A stretch of 9,304 nt of DNA from Candidatus Sumerlaeota bacterium (GCA_026398575.1 JAPLSP010000152.1:1-9304), one strand, 5' to 3'; numbered from the stretch's first letter, positions 1-7,840 are shown. The notes: a model not told the origin generated them from the letters alone. Made by a program: numbers and translations.

Positions 1-3000
1 CATATCACCGATAAAAAAATCGTCCTGCGCACCGACCTCGGGTTGCTGGCGCATTGGGACAGCGGCGCCCTGGCGGTTTTTGTCCATGACCTGAATACGC
101 TCGAGCCGAAGGCCGGCGCGCGGCTGAGCCTTTATTCCGGAAAGAACCAGCTGATACAGCAGGGCGAAACGGACGCGCAGGGCATGGCGCGCTTTTCGAA
201 CTTCAACAGGAAGCTGGGCGAGCCGCGCGTCATCGTGGCCGAGATGGACCGCGACTTTACGTTCCTGGACTTGAGACCCAACGACGACGACGCCCGCGAA
301 TTCGCAAACGCAAAACGCGATTACGATCCCGAAGCGTATGACGGCTACATCTATGCCGACCGCGATCTATACCGCCCCGGCGAAACGATTCACCTGCGCT
401 GGATCGTGCGCGTCCACTACGGCGATGCGCTGTCGAGCGCGCCGCTGTTGCTGACGGTCTCGAAGCCGGATGGCCGCGCGCTGTTTTCGCGGCCATTCAC
501 GCTATCGGAGTTCGGCGCCGGGGCCTTCGACGTGCAGACTCAGAAAACCTATCCCACCGGACGCTACCGGGTCGCGCTGACGGTTCCCGGCGAGGAAGAG
601 CGCGTGGGCGTCTATGCCTTCAACCTCGAGGAATTCGTGCCCAATCGCATGAAGGCGTCAGTGACGCTGCCGCAGGCGCCGTGGATCGGCGGGGCGCCGC
701 GCGCGATCAATCTGACGGCCATGCACCTGTTCGGCGCGCCGGCCGCGAACCGCAAGGCTGAAGCCGAAGTGCGCTTCTCGCGCGAGCCCTGGCGGCCCGA
801 GCGCTGGAAGGGCTATCGCTTTGGGAACAATACGGCCTTCACGCCGCAAACCATCGCCTGCGGCGAACAGGCGACCGGCGCCGACGGAACGACGTCCTTT
901 GCCCTGGCATCTCTTCCCACCGGCGATCTGACGTTCCCCTTGCAGGCGCTGGTGGTGGGGCGGGTTCATGAGTTGGGCGGGCGCGCCGTGTCGGCCACCA
1001 CGAGGACCGTGTTCTTCGCTTCGGACGTCTGCCTCGGGCTTCAGGTCATACCGCTGGAGGGCGATCCGGGCAAGGCGGATGTGCGCGTGGCGGCCATCAA
1101 GCCCAATGAGGCGCCCGCGTCGCTGAAAACCGTGACGGTTACGCTCGAACGCCAGGTCTCCAACTACTACGTGCGGCGGTATCACGATCATGTATCGCCG
1201 CAATGGTCGCAGGGCTTTGTCGAGGTTGAGACGCGCGAGGTTGCGCTGAGCGATGGGAAGGGGCGCCTGACGCTGACACCGAAAGAGCTGGGCTATTACC
1301 GCGTCAAGGTCTCATCGCCGCAGACGCTGCTCTTCAGCGAGACGGCGTTTTACTACTACAACTTCCGCGTGAATGCGTTGGACGACGCCAAGCCCAGCCT
1401 GATCCGTCTGGTCGCGGACAAGGCGGCTTACGCGCCGGGCGAAGAAGCGCGGATTCGCATGGAATCGTCGTTCGACGGCAAGGGGATCGTTGTCCTTCAG
1501 GACGGCGCCATCCGCCGGATGATCCCGATTGACATCAAGAACGGCGCGGGCGAACTGCGCTTTGCGATCGAGGGGGCCTGGTATCCGAACCTGTGGGTCG
1601 AGGCCACCGTCATCCACGCCATCGAAAAAGATCACCGGCAGGTTTATCCCTTCTCCAGCTTCGCCGCGATCAGTTTGAAGGTGAACGATCCTCAGCGGCG
1701 CATTGAAGTCGCGTTTCCGGACCTGCCCAAGGAATTGCGTCCGGCGCAGCCTGCCACGTTCCTGGTCGAAGCGAAGACTCCGGATGGAAAGCCGGTTGAG
1801 GCGGAGCTGACTCTGGCCGCCGTGGACGAGGGCATCCATTCGATCACCAACTACAAGAATCCCGATCCGCTGGCGTGGTTCGAGCGCTTGTGCCGGCCGG
1901 ACCTGCGCCGCGCGCATTACTACGACAATATTGCGTATGACTTCGGGCGTCCGGCTCCGGGAGGCGACGGCGACAGCAGCGGCGAAATCGCCAAGCGGCT
2001 GAGCGCGGCGGATGAGAACTGGATCAAACCCGTGGCGCTGTGGTCCGGCGTCGTGCGGACGGACAAGACCGGGCGTGCCTCCGTGACGATGAATCTGCCG
2101 GAGTTCAACGGGCAGCTGCGATTGGTGGCCGTGGCGTGCGATGCAAATGCCAGCGGCGCGGCGGGCAATTCCATCTTTGTCCGCCGGCTCTATGGGCTGC
2201 AAACCAGCATGCCGCGCTTCCTGCTGCCGGAGGACGCCATTCAGTGCCGCGCCGTTGTCTATAACCGCACGGACGCTCCGTGCAAGGCCCGCGTCAAATG
2301 GAGATATGAAGGCGCGATGAAGCAGGGCGAAGGAAGCAAGGAATTGCAGGTCGCCCCGCGCGGCGAGGCCGTCGCCATGGCCGAATTCGCGGCGGGCAGG
2401 GCGTCGGGACAAGGGAGAATTATATGGGAAGCCATCATCGAAGACGCCGCGGGTAAGATGCTGGAGCAGCTCAAGGAAGTGGCGCCCATTCCCGTGCGTC
2501 CGCCGGCAGCCTTCTCGCAGCGGCATGAAACCTTCATCCTGCAACCGGGTGAATCGCGCGTTTTGCGCAATACGAAGTTCCTCGATGACGAACGCGCGGA
2601 AGTCGAACTGACGGTCGGCGCCAATCCGCAAATCCGGCTGCAAAATGCGCTGCGCCATGTTCTGGATTATCCCTATGGTTGCGTCGAGCAGACGGTTTCG
2701 CGCCTGATGCCGCTGTATCTTTTCCGCCAGAGCGCGTCGCTCCTCGAGGCCGTCACGCCGAAGGAAGCGAACGTGGATGAGATCATCCAGCAGGGCGTCA
2801 ACCGGCTGTTCAGCATGCAGCAATCTTCCGGCGGGCTTGGTTATTGGCCTTCGTCGCGGGAGACCTACGCTTACGGATCGGTTTACGCGCTGCACTTCCT
2901 GGCGCTCGTCGCGAACGACCGGCAATTCGATCTGCCGCAGCGGAACTACGAGGAGCTGAAGAACTACGTGCGCTCGATCGCGAAGGAGGCGAAAGGCGCG

Positions 3001-4044
3001 GACGCTTCGTCGCTCTATCTGCGCGCGTATGCGGTTTATGCGCTGTCTTTGGGTGGCGACCTCGGCGCGCTGGAGATGATTGATCGCTTCGACACGATGG
3101 ATATTCCGCGCTCGGGACGATTCCTGCTGGCGGCGGCGCTGGCGCGCAACACGCGCGATCCGGACCGCGTGAAACTCTATCTGGCTTCCACGCCCTCCAC
3201 GCCATTCACGCTCATGGAAGAAGATGGGACGCTCAACTCGGACGTGCGCAATGCGGCCGTGGAATTGATGACGCTGCGCGCGATCGGCGGCTACGACAAA
3301 CAGGTCCACGAAAAAGCCGATCAGCTGATCCAGTTCCTCGAGAAGAACTACTACGGCACAACGCAGGAGACGGCGTTCATCATCACGGCGTTGGCGGATT
3401 ATCTGTCTGGCATCGGCGGCAATCCCGATGCGGCGGTGGTCACGGTCGCCGGATGCGGGACGAACGCCGAAGTCAAGGGAGGCAAAATTTTCACGGTCAG
3501 CCACGCGGGCGCGGGCACGTCTTACACGGTCGCCAACACCGGCAAGGCGCCGCTCTTCATCAACCTGACGACGCGCGGAATTCCGGAAACCGTGGACCCC
3601 AAACCCGTCGCCGATGGGATCGCGATCCGCCGCAACTTCTATGACCGGCAGGGCAAGCCATTCGAGGCCAAGACCTTCGCGCATGGCGCCACGTATCTGG
3701 TCGCTCTCGAACTGGACGCGGATAAGGATCAGAAGAACGTGATCGTGGCCGATCTGCTTCCCGCCGGATTCGAGATCGAAAACTCGCGCCTCCTGGGCGA
3801 ATCCATGCCAGGCAAGAAATTCCCCGGCGCCGCCACGCCTTCGCATTTGGAGATTCGCGACGACCGAATCGTGCTGGCCTTCAACCGGCTGAGCAAGGGT
3901 CGCAGCTATTACTACTACGTCGTTCGCGCCGTAACGCCGGGTCAATATCAGTATCCCCCCGCGATTGCCGAATGCATGTACAACGCCAAGGTTCGAGGAA
4001 CATCCGAAGCGACGGCAATCAAGATCGAAGCATCAGGAAAATGA
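1..4044 (+). CDS. yfhM: Bacterial alpha-2-macroglobulin (YfhM-like protease trap), 5' end outside window
   Basis: This is a large envelope protein that traps proteases: cleavage of a bait segment exposes a thioester that bonds covalently to the attacker. The frame is open from base 1 to the TGA at 4042-4044 (1347 codons). The true start and any signal peptide or lipobox lie upstream; E. coli YfhM has about 1650 residues, so about 300 may be missing. Visible-residue landmarks are a macroglobulin MG2 block with DRDLYRPGET (120-129), a bait-region-type block with AAVDEGI (606-612) followed by NPDP, an A2M-domain block starting near W681 (LWSGVVRTDKTGRA), the thioester motif GCVEQ with Cys894 (TGC 2680-2682) opening the helical thioester domain, and a C-terminal receptor-binding-like block ending with TPGQYQYPPA and MYNAKVRG. 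The intact CxEQ separates it from thioester-less MagD-type homologues. pbpC lies downstream, as in many bacteria, but with an esterase between. The family call is firm; the symbol is by similarity. Confidence 0.93.
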   Translation, partial: HITDKKIVLRTDLGLLAHWDSGALAVFVHDLNTLEPKAGARLSLYSGKNQLIQQGETDAQGMARFSNFNRKLGEPRVIVAEMDRDFTFLDLRPNDDDAREFANAKRDYDPEAYDGYIYADRDLYRPGETIHLRWIVRVHYGDALSSAPLLLTVSKPDGRALFSRPFTLSEFGAGAFDVQTQKTYPTGRYRVALTVPGEEERVGVYAFNLEEFVPNRMKASVTLPQAPWIGGAPRAINLTAMHLFGAPAANRKAEAEVRFSREPWRPERWKGYRFGNNTAFTPQTIACGEQATGADGTTSFALASLPTGDLTFPLQALVVGRVHELGGRAVSATTRTVFFASDVCLGLQVIPLEGDPGKADVRVAAIKPNEAPASLKTVTVTLERQVSNYYVRRYHDHVSPQWSQGFVEVETREVALSDGKGRLTLTPKELGYYRVKVSSPQTLLFSETAFYYYNFRVNALDDAKPSLIRLVADKAAYAPGEEARIRMESSFDGKGIVVLQDGAIRRMIPIDIKNGAGELRFAIEGAWYPNLWVEATVIHAIEKDHRQVYPFSSFAAISLKVNDPQRRIEVAFPDLPKELRPAQPATFLVEAKTPDGKPVEAELTLAAVDEGIHSITNYKNPDPLAWFERLCRPDLRRAHYYDNIAYDFGRPAPGGDGDSSGEIAKRLSAADENWIKPVALWSGVVRTDKTGRASVTMNLPEFNGQLRLVAVACDANASGAAGNSIFVRRLYGLQTSMPRFLLPEDAIQCRAVVYNRTDAPCKARVKWRYEGAMKQGEGSKELQVAPRGEAVAMAEFAAGRASGQGRIIWEAIIEDAAGKMLEQLKEVAPIPVRPPAAFSQRHETFILQPGESRVLRNTKFLDDERAEVELTVGANPQIRLQNALRHVLDYPYGCVEQTVSRLMPLYLFRQSASLLEAVTPKEANVDEIIQQGVNRLFSMQQSSGGLGYWPSSRETYAYGSVYALHFLALVANDRQFDLPQRNYEELKNYVRSIAKEAKGADASSLYLRAYAVYALSLGGDLGALEMIDRFDTMDIPRSGRFLLAAALARNTRDPDRVKLYLASTPSTPFTLMEEDGTLNSDVRNAAVELMTLRAIGGYDKQVHEKADQLIQFLEKNYYGTTQETAFIITALADYLSGIGGNPDAAVVTVAGCGTNAEVKGGKIFTVSHAGAGTSYTVANTGKAPLFINLTTRGIPETVDPKPVADGIAIRRNFYDRQGKPFEAKTFAHGATYLVALELDADKDQKNVIVADLLPAGFEIENSRLLGESMPGKKFPGAATPSHLEIRDDRIVLAFNRLSKGRSYYYYVVRAVTPGQYQYPPAIAECMYNAKVRGTSEATAIKIEASGK
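2677..2691 (+). other. Thioester motif GCVEQ of the alpha-2-macroglobulin
   Basis: The codons GGT TGC GTC GAG CAG encode G-C-V-E-Q. In thioester proteins the Cys and Gln of CxEQ form the internal bond that captures the protease. All essential residues are present, and the preceding YPY matches the usual context of bacterial homologues. This predicts an active covalent trap. Confidence 0.9.
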
Positions 4045-4048
4045 GAGA

Positions 4049-4062
4049 GGAGACAGGAGACA
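4049..4062 (+). repeat. Two heptamers GGAGACA just after the macroglobulin stop
   Basis: Two exact copies of GGAGACA lie back to back, four bases after the stop codon. This is too short to be strong evidence alone. It is listed because the same spacer then carries a clear 10-bp array and the window has two other 7-bp arrays. Confidence 0.45.
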
Positions 4063-4077
4063 GAAGATTGGTGGCTG

Positions 4078-4145
4078 GTCCGTGTTAGTCTGTGTCGGTC
4101 CGTGTTGGTCCGTGTTAGTCCGTGTCAGTCCGTGTCAGTCCATAG
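4078..4145 (+). repeat. 10-bp direct repeat array GTCCGTGTYR, six units plus a partial
   Basis: Six 10-base units (GTCCGTGTTA, GTCTGTGTCG, GTCCGTGTTG, GTCCGTGTTA, GTCCGTGTCA, GTCCGTGTCA) and a partial GTCCATAG follow each other without gaps. The unit length equals about one DNA helical turn. The array fills the middle of the 152-bp spacer between the macroglobulin and the esterase. A related array with the same unit precedes pbpC. I saw no terminator in this spacer. Confidence 0.9.
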
Positions 4146-4147
4146 TT

Positions 4148-4168
4148 AAGCTGAAAGAAAACCTTAAA
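4148..4168 (+). repeat. Conserved tail after the 10-bp array, copy A
   Basis: After the array comes AAGCTGAAA, then GAAA, then ACCTTAAA. The spacer before pbpC ends its array with nearly the same text at 5226-5241, without the extra bases. The shared tail suggests array plus tail form one repeated element. In this copy the tail ends 28 bases before the esterase start, so it is not a fixed-distance ribosome signal. Confidence 0.6.
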
Positions 4169-4182
4169 CCAATTTTTAGAAG

Positions 4183-4188
4183 AAAGGA
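4183..4188 (+). promoter_or_regulatory. Shine-Dalgarno AAAGGA for the esterase
   Basis: AAAGGA lies 8 bases before the ATG at 4197, a good ribosome-binding arrangement that fixes the esterase start. The same hexamer with the same 8-base spacing is found before TTG 7931 in hemC. Confidence 0.75.
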
Positions 4189-4196
4189 TTTTTGTC

Positions 4197-5084
4197 ATGC
4201 GTTTGTTTCCTCAAACTCTGAACCTCATCTTATTCGCCGGGATGGCTTCTCTCTTGCCGTCCGAGTCATCAGGAGCGGACGTCTCGGCGGCGGCCAGCCA
4301 GACGATTGCGCTGTGGCCGGGCGATCCGCCGCAATCCGCACCGGGCAATACCTTCAAACCGACCCTGGATATCTATCGTCTCGAAACCCAGGCGCCCTGT
4401 GGCGCGGTGTTGATTTGTCCTGGCGGCGGATATGGCGGGCGCGCGGCGCACGAAGGAAAGGATATCGCGCTGCGATTCAACAAGGCCGGCTACCACGCGT
4501 TTGTCGTGCAATATCGCGTTTCGCCCAACCGGCATCCGGCGCCGCTGATGGATGTCTCGCGGGCGCTGCGCATCATCCGCAACAACGCCACGGAATGGAA
4601 GGTCAAGCCGGACCACATCGCCGTCTGCGGATTTTCGGCGGGCGGGCATTTGACGGCGACGATCGGAACGAAATTCGACGCAGGCAATGCGCAGTCGGAA
4701 GATCCCATCGAACGCCAGAGCAGCCGTCCTGACGCGCTTATTTTATGCTATCCGGTGATCTCCTTTACGAAAAACGCCCATACGGGTTCGGCCTATAATT
4801 TGCTGGGCAAGGACGCCTCGCCCGAGAAGCTGAAGGAGTTCTCCGCCGAGTTGAACGTGACGGAAAAAACGCCGCCGTCGTTCCTCTGGCATACCGCCGA
4901 CGACAAAGCCGTGCCGGTTGAAAACAGCTTCATGTTCGCCGAGGCGCTGCATAAAAACAAAGTCCCCTTTGAGATGCACATTTATCCCTCGGGCCCGCAT
5001 GGAATGGGCCTGGCGCCGCAATCGCCGCACATCGCGACGTGGTCGGATTTGTGCTGCCAGTGGCTGAAGGGCATGGGGTGGTGA
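4197..5084 (+). CDS. Secreted alpha/beta-hydrolase esterase (acetylxylan-esterase / BD-FAE-like)
   Basis: This is a 295-residue serine hydrolase, probably removing acyl groups from a polysaccharide or small ester outside the cytoplasm. Residues 1 to about 26 form a signal peptide: MRLF, a hydrophobic stretch, then a likely cut after SSGA. An oxyanion-type CPGGGYGG block follows the first strands. The nucleophile is Ser147 in GFSAGG (145-150). Asp236 in HTADDKAVP and His268 in SGPHGMG complete the triad. Length and motif order fit the esterase/lipase-like proteins often labelled acetylxylan esterase or, loosely, endo-1,4-beta-xylanase B. The ATG has a good AAAGGA 8 bases upstream. The TGA is followed at once by an in-frame TAA. 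It separates the usual macroglobulin/PBP1C pair and may act on the cell envelope or on environmental glycans; the substrate cannot be told from sequence. Confidence 0.85.
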   Translation: MRLFPQTLNLILFAGMASLLPSESSGADVSAAASQTIALWPGDPPQSAPGNTFKPTLDIYRLETQAPCGAVLICPGGGYGGRAAHEGKDIALRFNKAGYHAFVVQYRVSPNRHPAPLMDVSRALRIIRNNATEWKVKPDHIAVCGFSAGGHLTATIGTKFDAGNAQSEDPIERQSSRPDALILCYPVISFTKNAHTGSAYNLLGKDASPEKLKEFSAELNVTEKTPPSFLWHTADDKAVPVENSFMFAEALHKNKVPFEMHIYPSGPHGMGLAPQSPHIATWSDLCCQWLKGMGW

Positions 5085-5086
5085 TA

Positions 5087-5128
5087 ATGTAAAATGAAAA
5101 ATGAAAAATGAGAAATGAGAAATGAAAA
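5087..5128 (+). repeat. 7-bp direct repeat array ATGARAA, six units
   Basis: Six consecutive heptamers (ATGTAAA, ATGAAAA, ATGAAAA, ATGAGAA, ATGAGAA, ATGAAAA) begin three bases after the esterase stop. They are strongly AT-rich in an otherwise GC-rich window. The first unit carries a stop (TAA), and I see no gene in them. An imperfect purine-rich stretch (two GGCGGGAG-like copies around 5134 and 5151) follows. Confidence 0.9.
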
Positions 5129-5178
5129 CTGAGCGGCGGGAGATGAAAGAGGCGGGAGTTTTGCAATAGAGGGCGCCT

Positions 5179-5224
5179 GTCCGTGTGGGTCTGTGTTGGT
5201 CCGTGTCTGTCCGTGTCTGTCCAG
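5179..5224 (+). repeat. 10-bp direct repeat array GTCCGTGTNN, four units plus a partial
   Basis: The units GTCCGTGTGG, GTCTGTGTTG, GTCCGTGTCT and GTCCGTGTCT, then GTCCAG, form a second copy of the array type seen at 4078-4145. In both arrays the second unit carries the same C-to-T change (GTCTGTGT). It ends 16 bases before the pbpC start. Confidence 0.9.
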
Positions 5225-5225
5225 A

Positions 5226-5241
5226 AAGCTGAAACCTTAAA
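5226..5241 (+). repeat. Conserved tail after the 10-bp array, copy B
   Basis: AAGCTGAAACCTTAAA matches the tail at 4148-4168 apart from a five-base gap. The final A is the first base of the pbpC ATG. No purine-rich ribosome site is present at normal distance, so pbpC initiation here looks Shine-Dalgarno-independent or dependent on coupling. Confidence 0.6.
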
Positions 5242-7838
5242 TGAAGCGCATCGGTCAAATGGCGAGATGGTTGTATCGGCGGCGCTGGGCGCTCGTCAAA
5301 GCGAGCGCCATCGCTGCCGGCTTGTTTGCAATTTTATGCGCGGTGATTTTGTTTTGGCCGATGGATACGCGGATTTATCTGCTTCCGAACGCATCGGGCG
5401 AGTTGCAGGACCGGTCGGGGCGGATGCTGTACGGGTTCGTCAACGATGAAGAGCAATGGTGCTTTCCGCGCGAGCTCCGTCAGATCAGTCCGCGCTTCAT
5501 CCAGGCGACGCTGGCCACCGAAGACCAACGCTTTTATCGCCATTGGGGCGTGGACCCGGTCGCCGTGGCGCGGGCCGTCTGGATGAACCTGCGTCATCGG
5601 CGCATCGCGTCGGGCGCTTCGACGCTGACGATGCAGGTGGCCAAACGTTCGGGCGCGCCGACGCGGTCGTTCTGGGGAAAGGCGCGCCAGGCGATCGTCG
5701 CCTTGCGCCTCGAAATGCGCGTCGCCAAGGACGACATCCTTTGCGCCTATCTCAACAGCGCGCCATACGGGCAGAACCTGACGGGCTGCGAAGCGGCGGC
5801 GCGGCGTTATTTCGGCAAACCGGCGCTCGAACTGACGCTGCCCGAGGCGGCGCTGTTGGCGGGAATGCCGCGGTCACCCTCGGCGCTGTCGCCCTACAAG
5901 TATCCGGAACGCGCGCTCGAACGGCGCAACCACGTCCTCGACCGCATGCGTGCGGATCGGATCATTTCGGAAACGGAATATCTGCGCGCGCATAGCGCTC
6001 CGCTGGGCGTGGATCGCCATCCCTTCCCCACCCTGGCGCCGCATCTGGCCATGCATTTCAAATCCGACATTCTGATTCATCGGCGGCTGCGCTCCACGCT
6101 GGACAGCGACATTCAAACTCGAACCGAGCGCCTGGTGGCCGAGTACATCCCCGAGTTCAAGGGCGAAATCACAAATGCGGCGGCTATCGTGATCGAGGCG
6201 CCCTCGGCCAGCGTATTGGCGCGCGTGGGATCGGCGGATTTTTTGACGACGGAGATCGCCGGACAGGTGGACGCATGTCTCGCGGTCCGTTCGCCAGGCT
6301 CGGCGCTGAAGCCGTTCATCTATGCGCTGGCGATGGAGACGCACCGGCTTTATGCCAGCGAAGCGTTGCTGGACGCGCCGCTGGATTATGGGCTTTACGA
6401 TCCGGAAAATTTCGACCGCAATTTCCGGGGGCTGGTTTCCGCCGAAGACGCGCTGCGCCGTTCGCTCAATATTCCCGCCGTGACGGTCCTCGACCGCGTC
6501 GGCGCGCCGGCCGCCTGCGGTTTTTTAAGCAGGGCCGGCTTGACGACGCTCACGGAAGAGCCGGAGTTTTACGGCCTGGGTCTGGCGCTGGGCGATTGCG
6601 GCGTGCGACTCGAGGAACTTGCGGCGGCTTATTGCATATTGGCGAATCTGGGCGAATATCAAACTTTGAAATATGTAAGCCCCGCTTCGCCGGAACCTTC
6701 GCCGGGAGCTTCGCAGGGAAACGCGCCGCTTCATTCAATGTCTTCCCGGATTTCCGAAGCTTCCGACTTTTCCAGCGCCAGCCTTGCTCTCAATGCGCTC
6801 TTCCAGCTGCCGCGCACAAGCCGTTGTCTTGCGCGTGGTACCTGCCTGAAGATTTATGAAATGCTGGAGCAGCCGCTGCCGGAGGAGTTGAGTTATCGCG
6901 AAACGGCCATGGCCAACGTCCAGCCGCGCGTTTGCTGGAAGACCGGCACCTCGACGGGACATCACGACGCATGGACGTTCGTTTTCAACCAGCGCTACGT
7001 CGTGGGGGTCTGGCTGGGAAACAGCGATGGGCGGTCCTCGCTGCAACTGACGGGGATTCGGGCCGCTGCGCCGTTGGCCGCGCGCATTTTCCGCTCGCTC
7101 GAAACCGGCAACGTCGGCGCATGGCCCGCGCCGGGCGAGGACCTGCGCGCCGTCGCGGTGTGCGCGCTCAGCGGCCTGCCTGCATCGCAGTGGTGTCCGG
7201 AAACGCGGACGCAGACGCTGCCGCGCGGGCAATTCTTGAACCGGGTTTGCGATGTGCATTATCCGGCGAGATTTGCGGGGGGAGAGGATGGGGGGAAGGA
7301 CAACAACGACCGCAAGGACGGCAAGGACGGCAAGGACCGCGATGGGGGAAAGTCGGGAGCGCCGAGACAGCGGGCTGTTGTGAATGGGACGCCGGTTGCA
7401 GTGCGCTGGCCTGGGGCGGCGCGCGGATGGGATTTGGCCCATGTGGTTTCCTCGGTTGTCTCGGAAGGGCTTGACGCCGCGGAAAAGCCGGGTAGCGCGT
7501 CGAACAAGAAAGATTTCGCCGATGAGCGGCTGCTGCGGCAGTCGCTGAAAATTTTGAATCCTGCGGATCGCGCGGAATTCATACTGACGGGCGAGGCGCT
7601 GGGCGACCGCTTGAGGCCAAGCGCCTCGCTCGATGGCGAGCAGCGTTTGCATTGGTACATGAATGGGCGATATCTGGGAGATTCGTCGCCGGGAGCGCCC
7701 ATCATGCTGAACCTCGAACCGGGCGAGCATCAGTTATCGTGCATGACCGAAGCCGGCGCCTTCGACCGCGTGCGCTTCAAGGTCGTTCATCCGGAAGGAA
7801 ATATCACGTTTAAGACGGCGACACGCGTTTCGCAATGA
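5241..7838 (+). CDS. pbpC: Penicillin-binding protein 1C (bifunctional murein synthase)
   Basis: This 865-residue inner-membrane protein polymerises glycan strands (transglycosylase) and cross-links peptides (transpeptidase). Residues 17-39 form the single membrane anchor after a basic N-terminus. The transglycosylase domain shows EDQRFYRHWGVD with catalytic Glu94, GASTLTMQ, LRLE with Glu158, and KDDILCAYLN. The transpeptidase shows the nucleophile Ser354 in SALK (354-357), SLN (408-410) and KTGTS (567-571). The C-terminal 120 residues match the BiPBP_C domain typical of PBP1C. ATG 5241 is chosen because TAA lies directly upstream in frame; there is no clear ribosome site. Three in-frame repeat tracts are present: 12-bp and 9-bp units at residues 482-513, and a KDG-rich tract at 686-704. 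All catalytic motifs are intact. It partners the upstream alpha-2-macroglobulin, plausibly in repair of breached murein. Confidence 0.95.
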   Translation: MKRIGQMARWLYRRRWALVKASAIAAGLFAILCAVILFWPMDTRIYLLPNASGELQDRSGRMLYGFVNDEEQWCFPRELRQISPRFIQATLATEDQRFYRHWGVDPVAVARAVWMNLRHRRIASGASTLTMQVAKRSGAPTRSFWGKARQAIVALRLEMRVAKDDILCAYLNSAPYGQNLTGCEAAARRYFGKPALELTLPEAALLAGMPRSPSALSPYKYPERALERRNHVLDRMRADRIISETEYLRAHSAPLGVDRHPFPTLAPHLAMHFKSDILIHRRLRSTLDSDIQTRTERLVAEYIPEFKGEITNAAAIVIEAPSASVLARVGSADFLTTEIAGQVDACLAVRSPGSALKPFIYALAMETHRLYASEALLDAPLDYGLYDPENFDRNFRGLVSAEDALRRSLNIPAVTVLDRVGAPAACGFLSRAGLTTLTEEPEFYGLGLALGDCGVRLEELAAAYCILANLGEYQTLKYVSPASPEPSPGASQGNAPLHSMSSRISEASDFSSASLALNALFQLPRTSRCLARGTCLKIYEMLEQPLPEELSYRETAMANVQPRVCWKTGTSTGHHDAWTFVFNQRYVVGVWLGNSDGRSSLQLTGIRAAAPLAARIFRSLETGNVGAWPAPGEDLRAVAVCALSGLPASQWCPETRTQTLPRGQFLNRVCDVHYPARFAGGEDGGKDNNDRKDGKDGKDRDGGKSGAPRQRAVVNGTPVAVRWPGAARGWDLAHVVSSVVSEGLDAAEKPGSASNKKDFADERLLRQSLKILNPADRAEFILTGEALGDRLRPSASLDGEQRLHWYMNGRYLGDSSPGAPIMLNLEPGEHQLSCMTEAGAFDRVRFKVVHPEGNITFKTATRVSQ
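6684..6719 (+). repeat. Three 12-bp repeats inside pbpC
   Basis: The units GCTTCGCCGGAA, CCTTCGCCGGGA and GCTTCGCAGGGA are in frame and encode ASPE, PSPG and ASQG (residues 482-493). They lie between the SLN block and the KTGTS motif of the transpeptidase, in a stretch that varies in length in the family. Confidence 0.75.
6744..6779 (+). repeat. Four 9-bp repeats inside pbpC
   Basis: Four units of pattern TCC-N6 encode SRI, SEA, SDF and SSA (residues 502-513). On the nucleotide level the units share TTCC at 9-base spacing (6743, 6752, 6761, 6770). The tract follows the 12-bp repeats after 24 bases, so the whole insert looks composite. Confidence 0.65.
7296..7340 (+). repeat. Five 9-bp repeats (AAGGACGGC-like) inside pbpC
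   Basis: The units AAGGACAAC, AACGACCGC, AAGGACGGC, AAGGACGGC and AAGGACCGC encode KDN, NDR, KDG, KDG and KDR. The tract is highly charged and lies between the transpeptidase and the C-terminal BiPBP_C domain, where a flexible linker is tolerable. The frame is kept. Confidence 0.85.
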
Positions 7839-7840
7839 TG

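Noticed and set aside
43..45. TTG as the start of the macroglobulin gene
   Set aside because: The frame is open from base 1 and the upstream residues continue the domain (KIVLRTDLGLLAHWDSG), so the gene begins before the window.
1312..3945. Long open frame on the minus strand (877 codons) opposite the macroglobulin gene
   Set aside because: It is antisense to a gene with clear family motifs, is rich in Arg as expected from GC-rich codon shadows, and shows no recognisable domain.
3965..4732. Plus-strand frame of 255 codons across the macroglobulin end, the spacer and the esterase start
   Set aside because: It overlaps two well-supported genes in another frame and runs through the 10-bp repeat array; its translation resembles no family I know.
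4078..5224. Repeat arrays as a CRISPR locus
   Set aside because: Units are 7-15 bp and directly adjacent, with no spacers of constant length and no cas genes.
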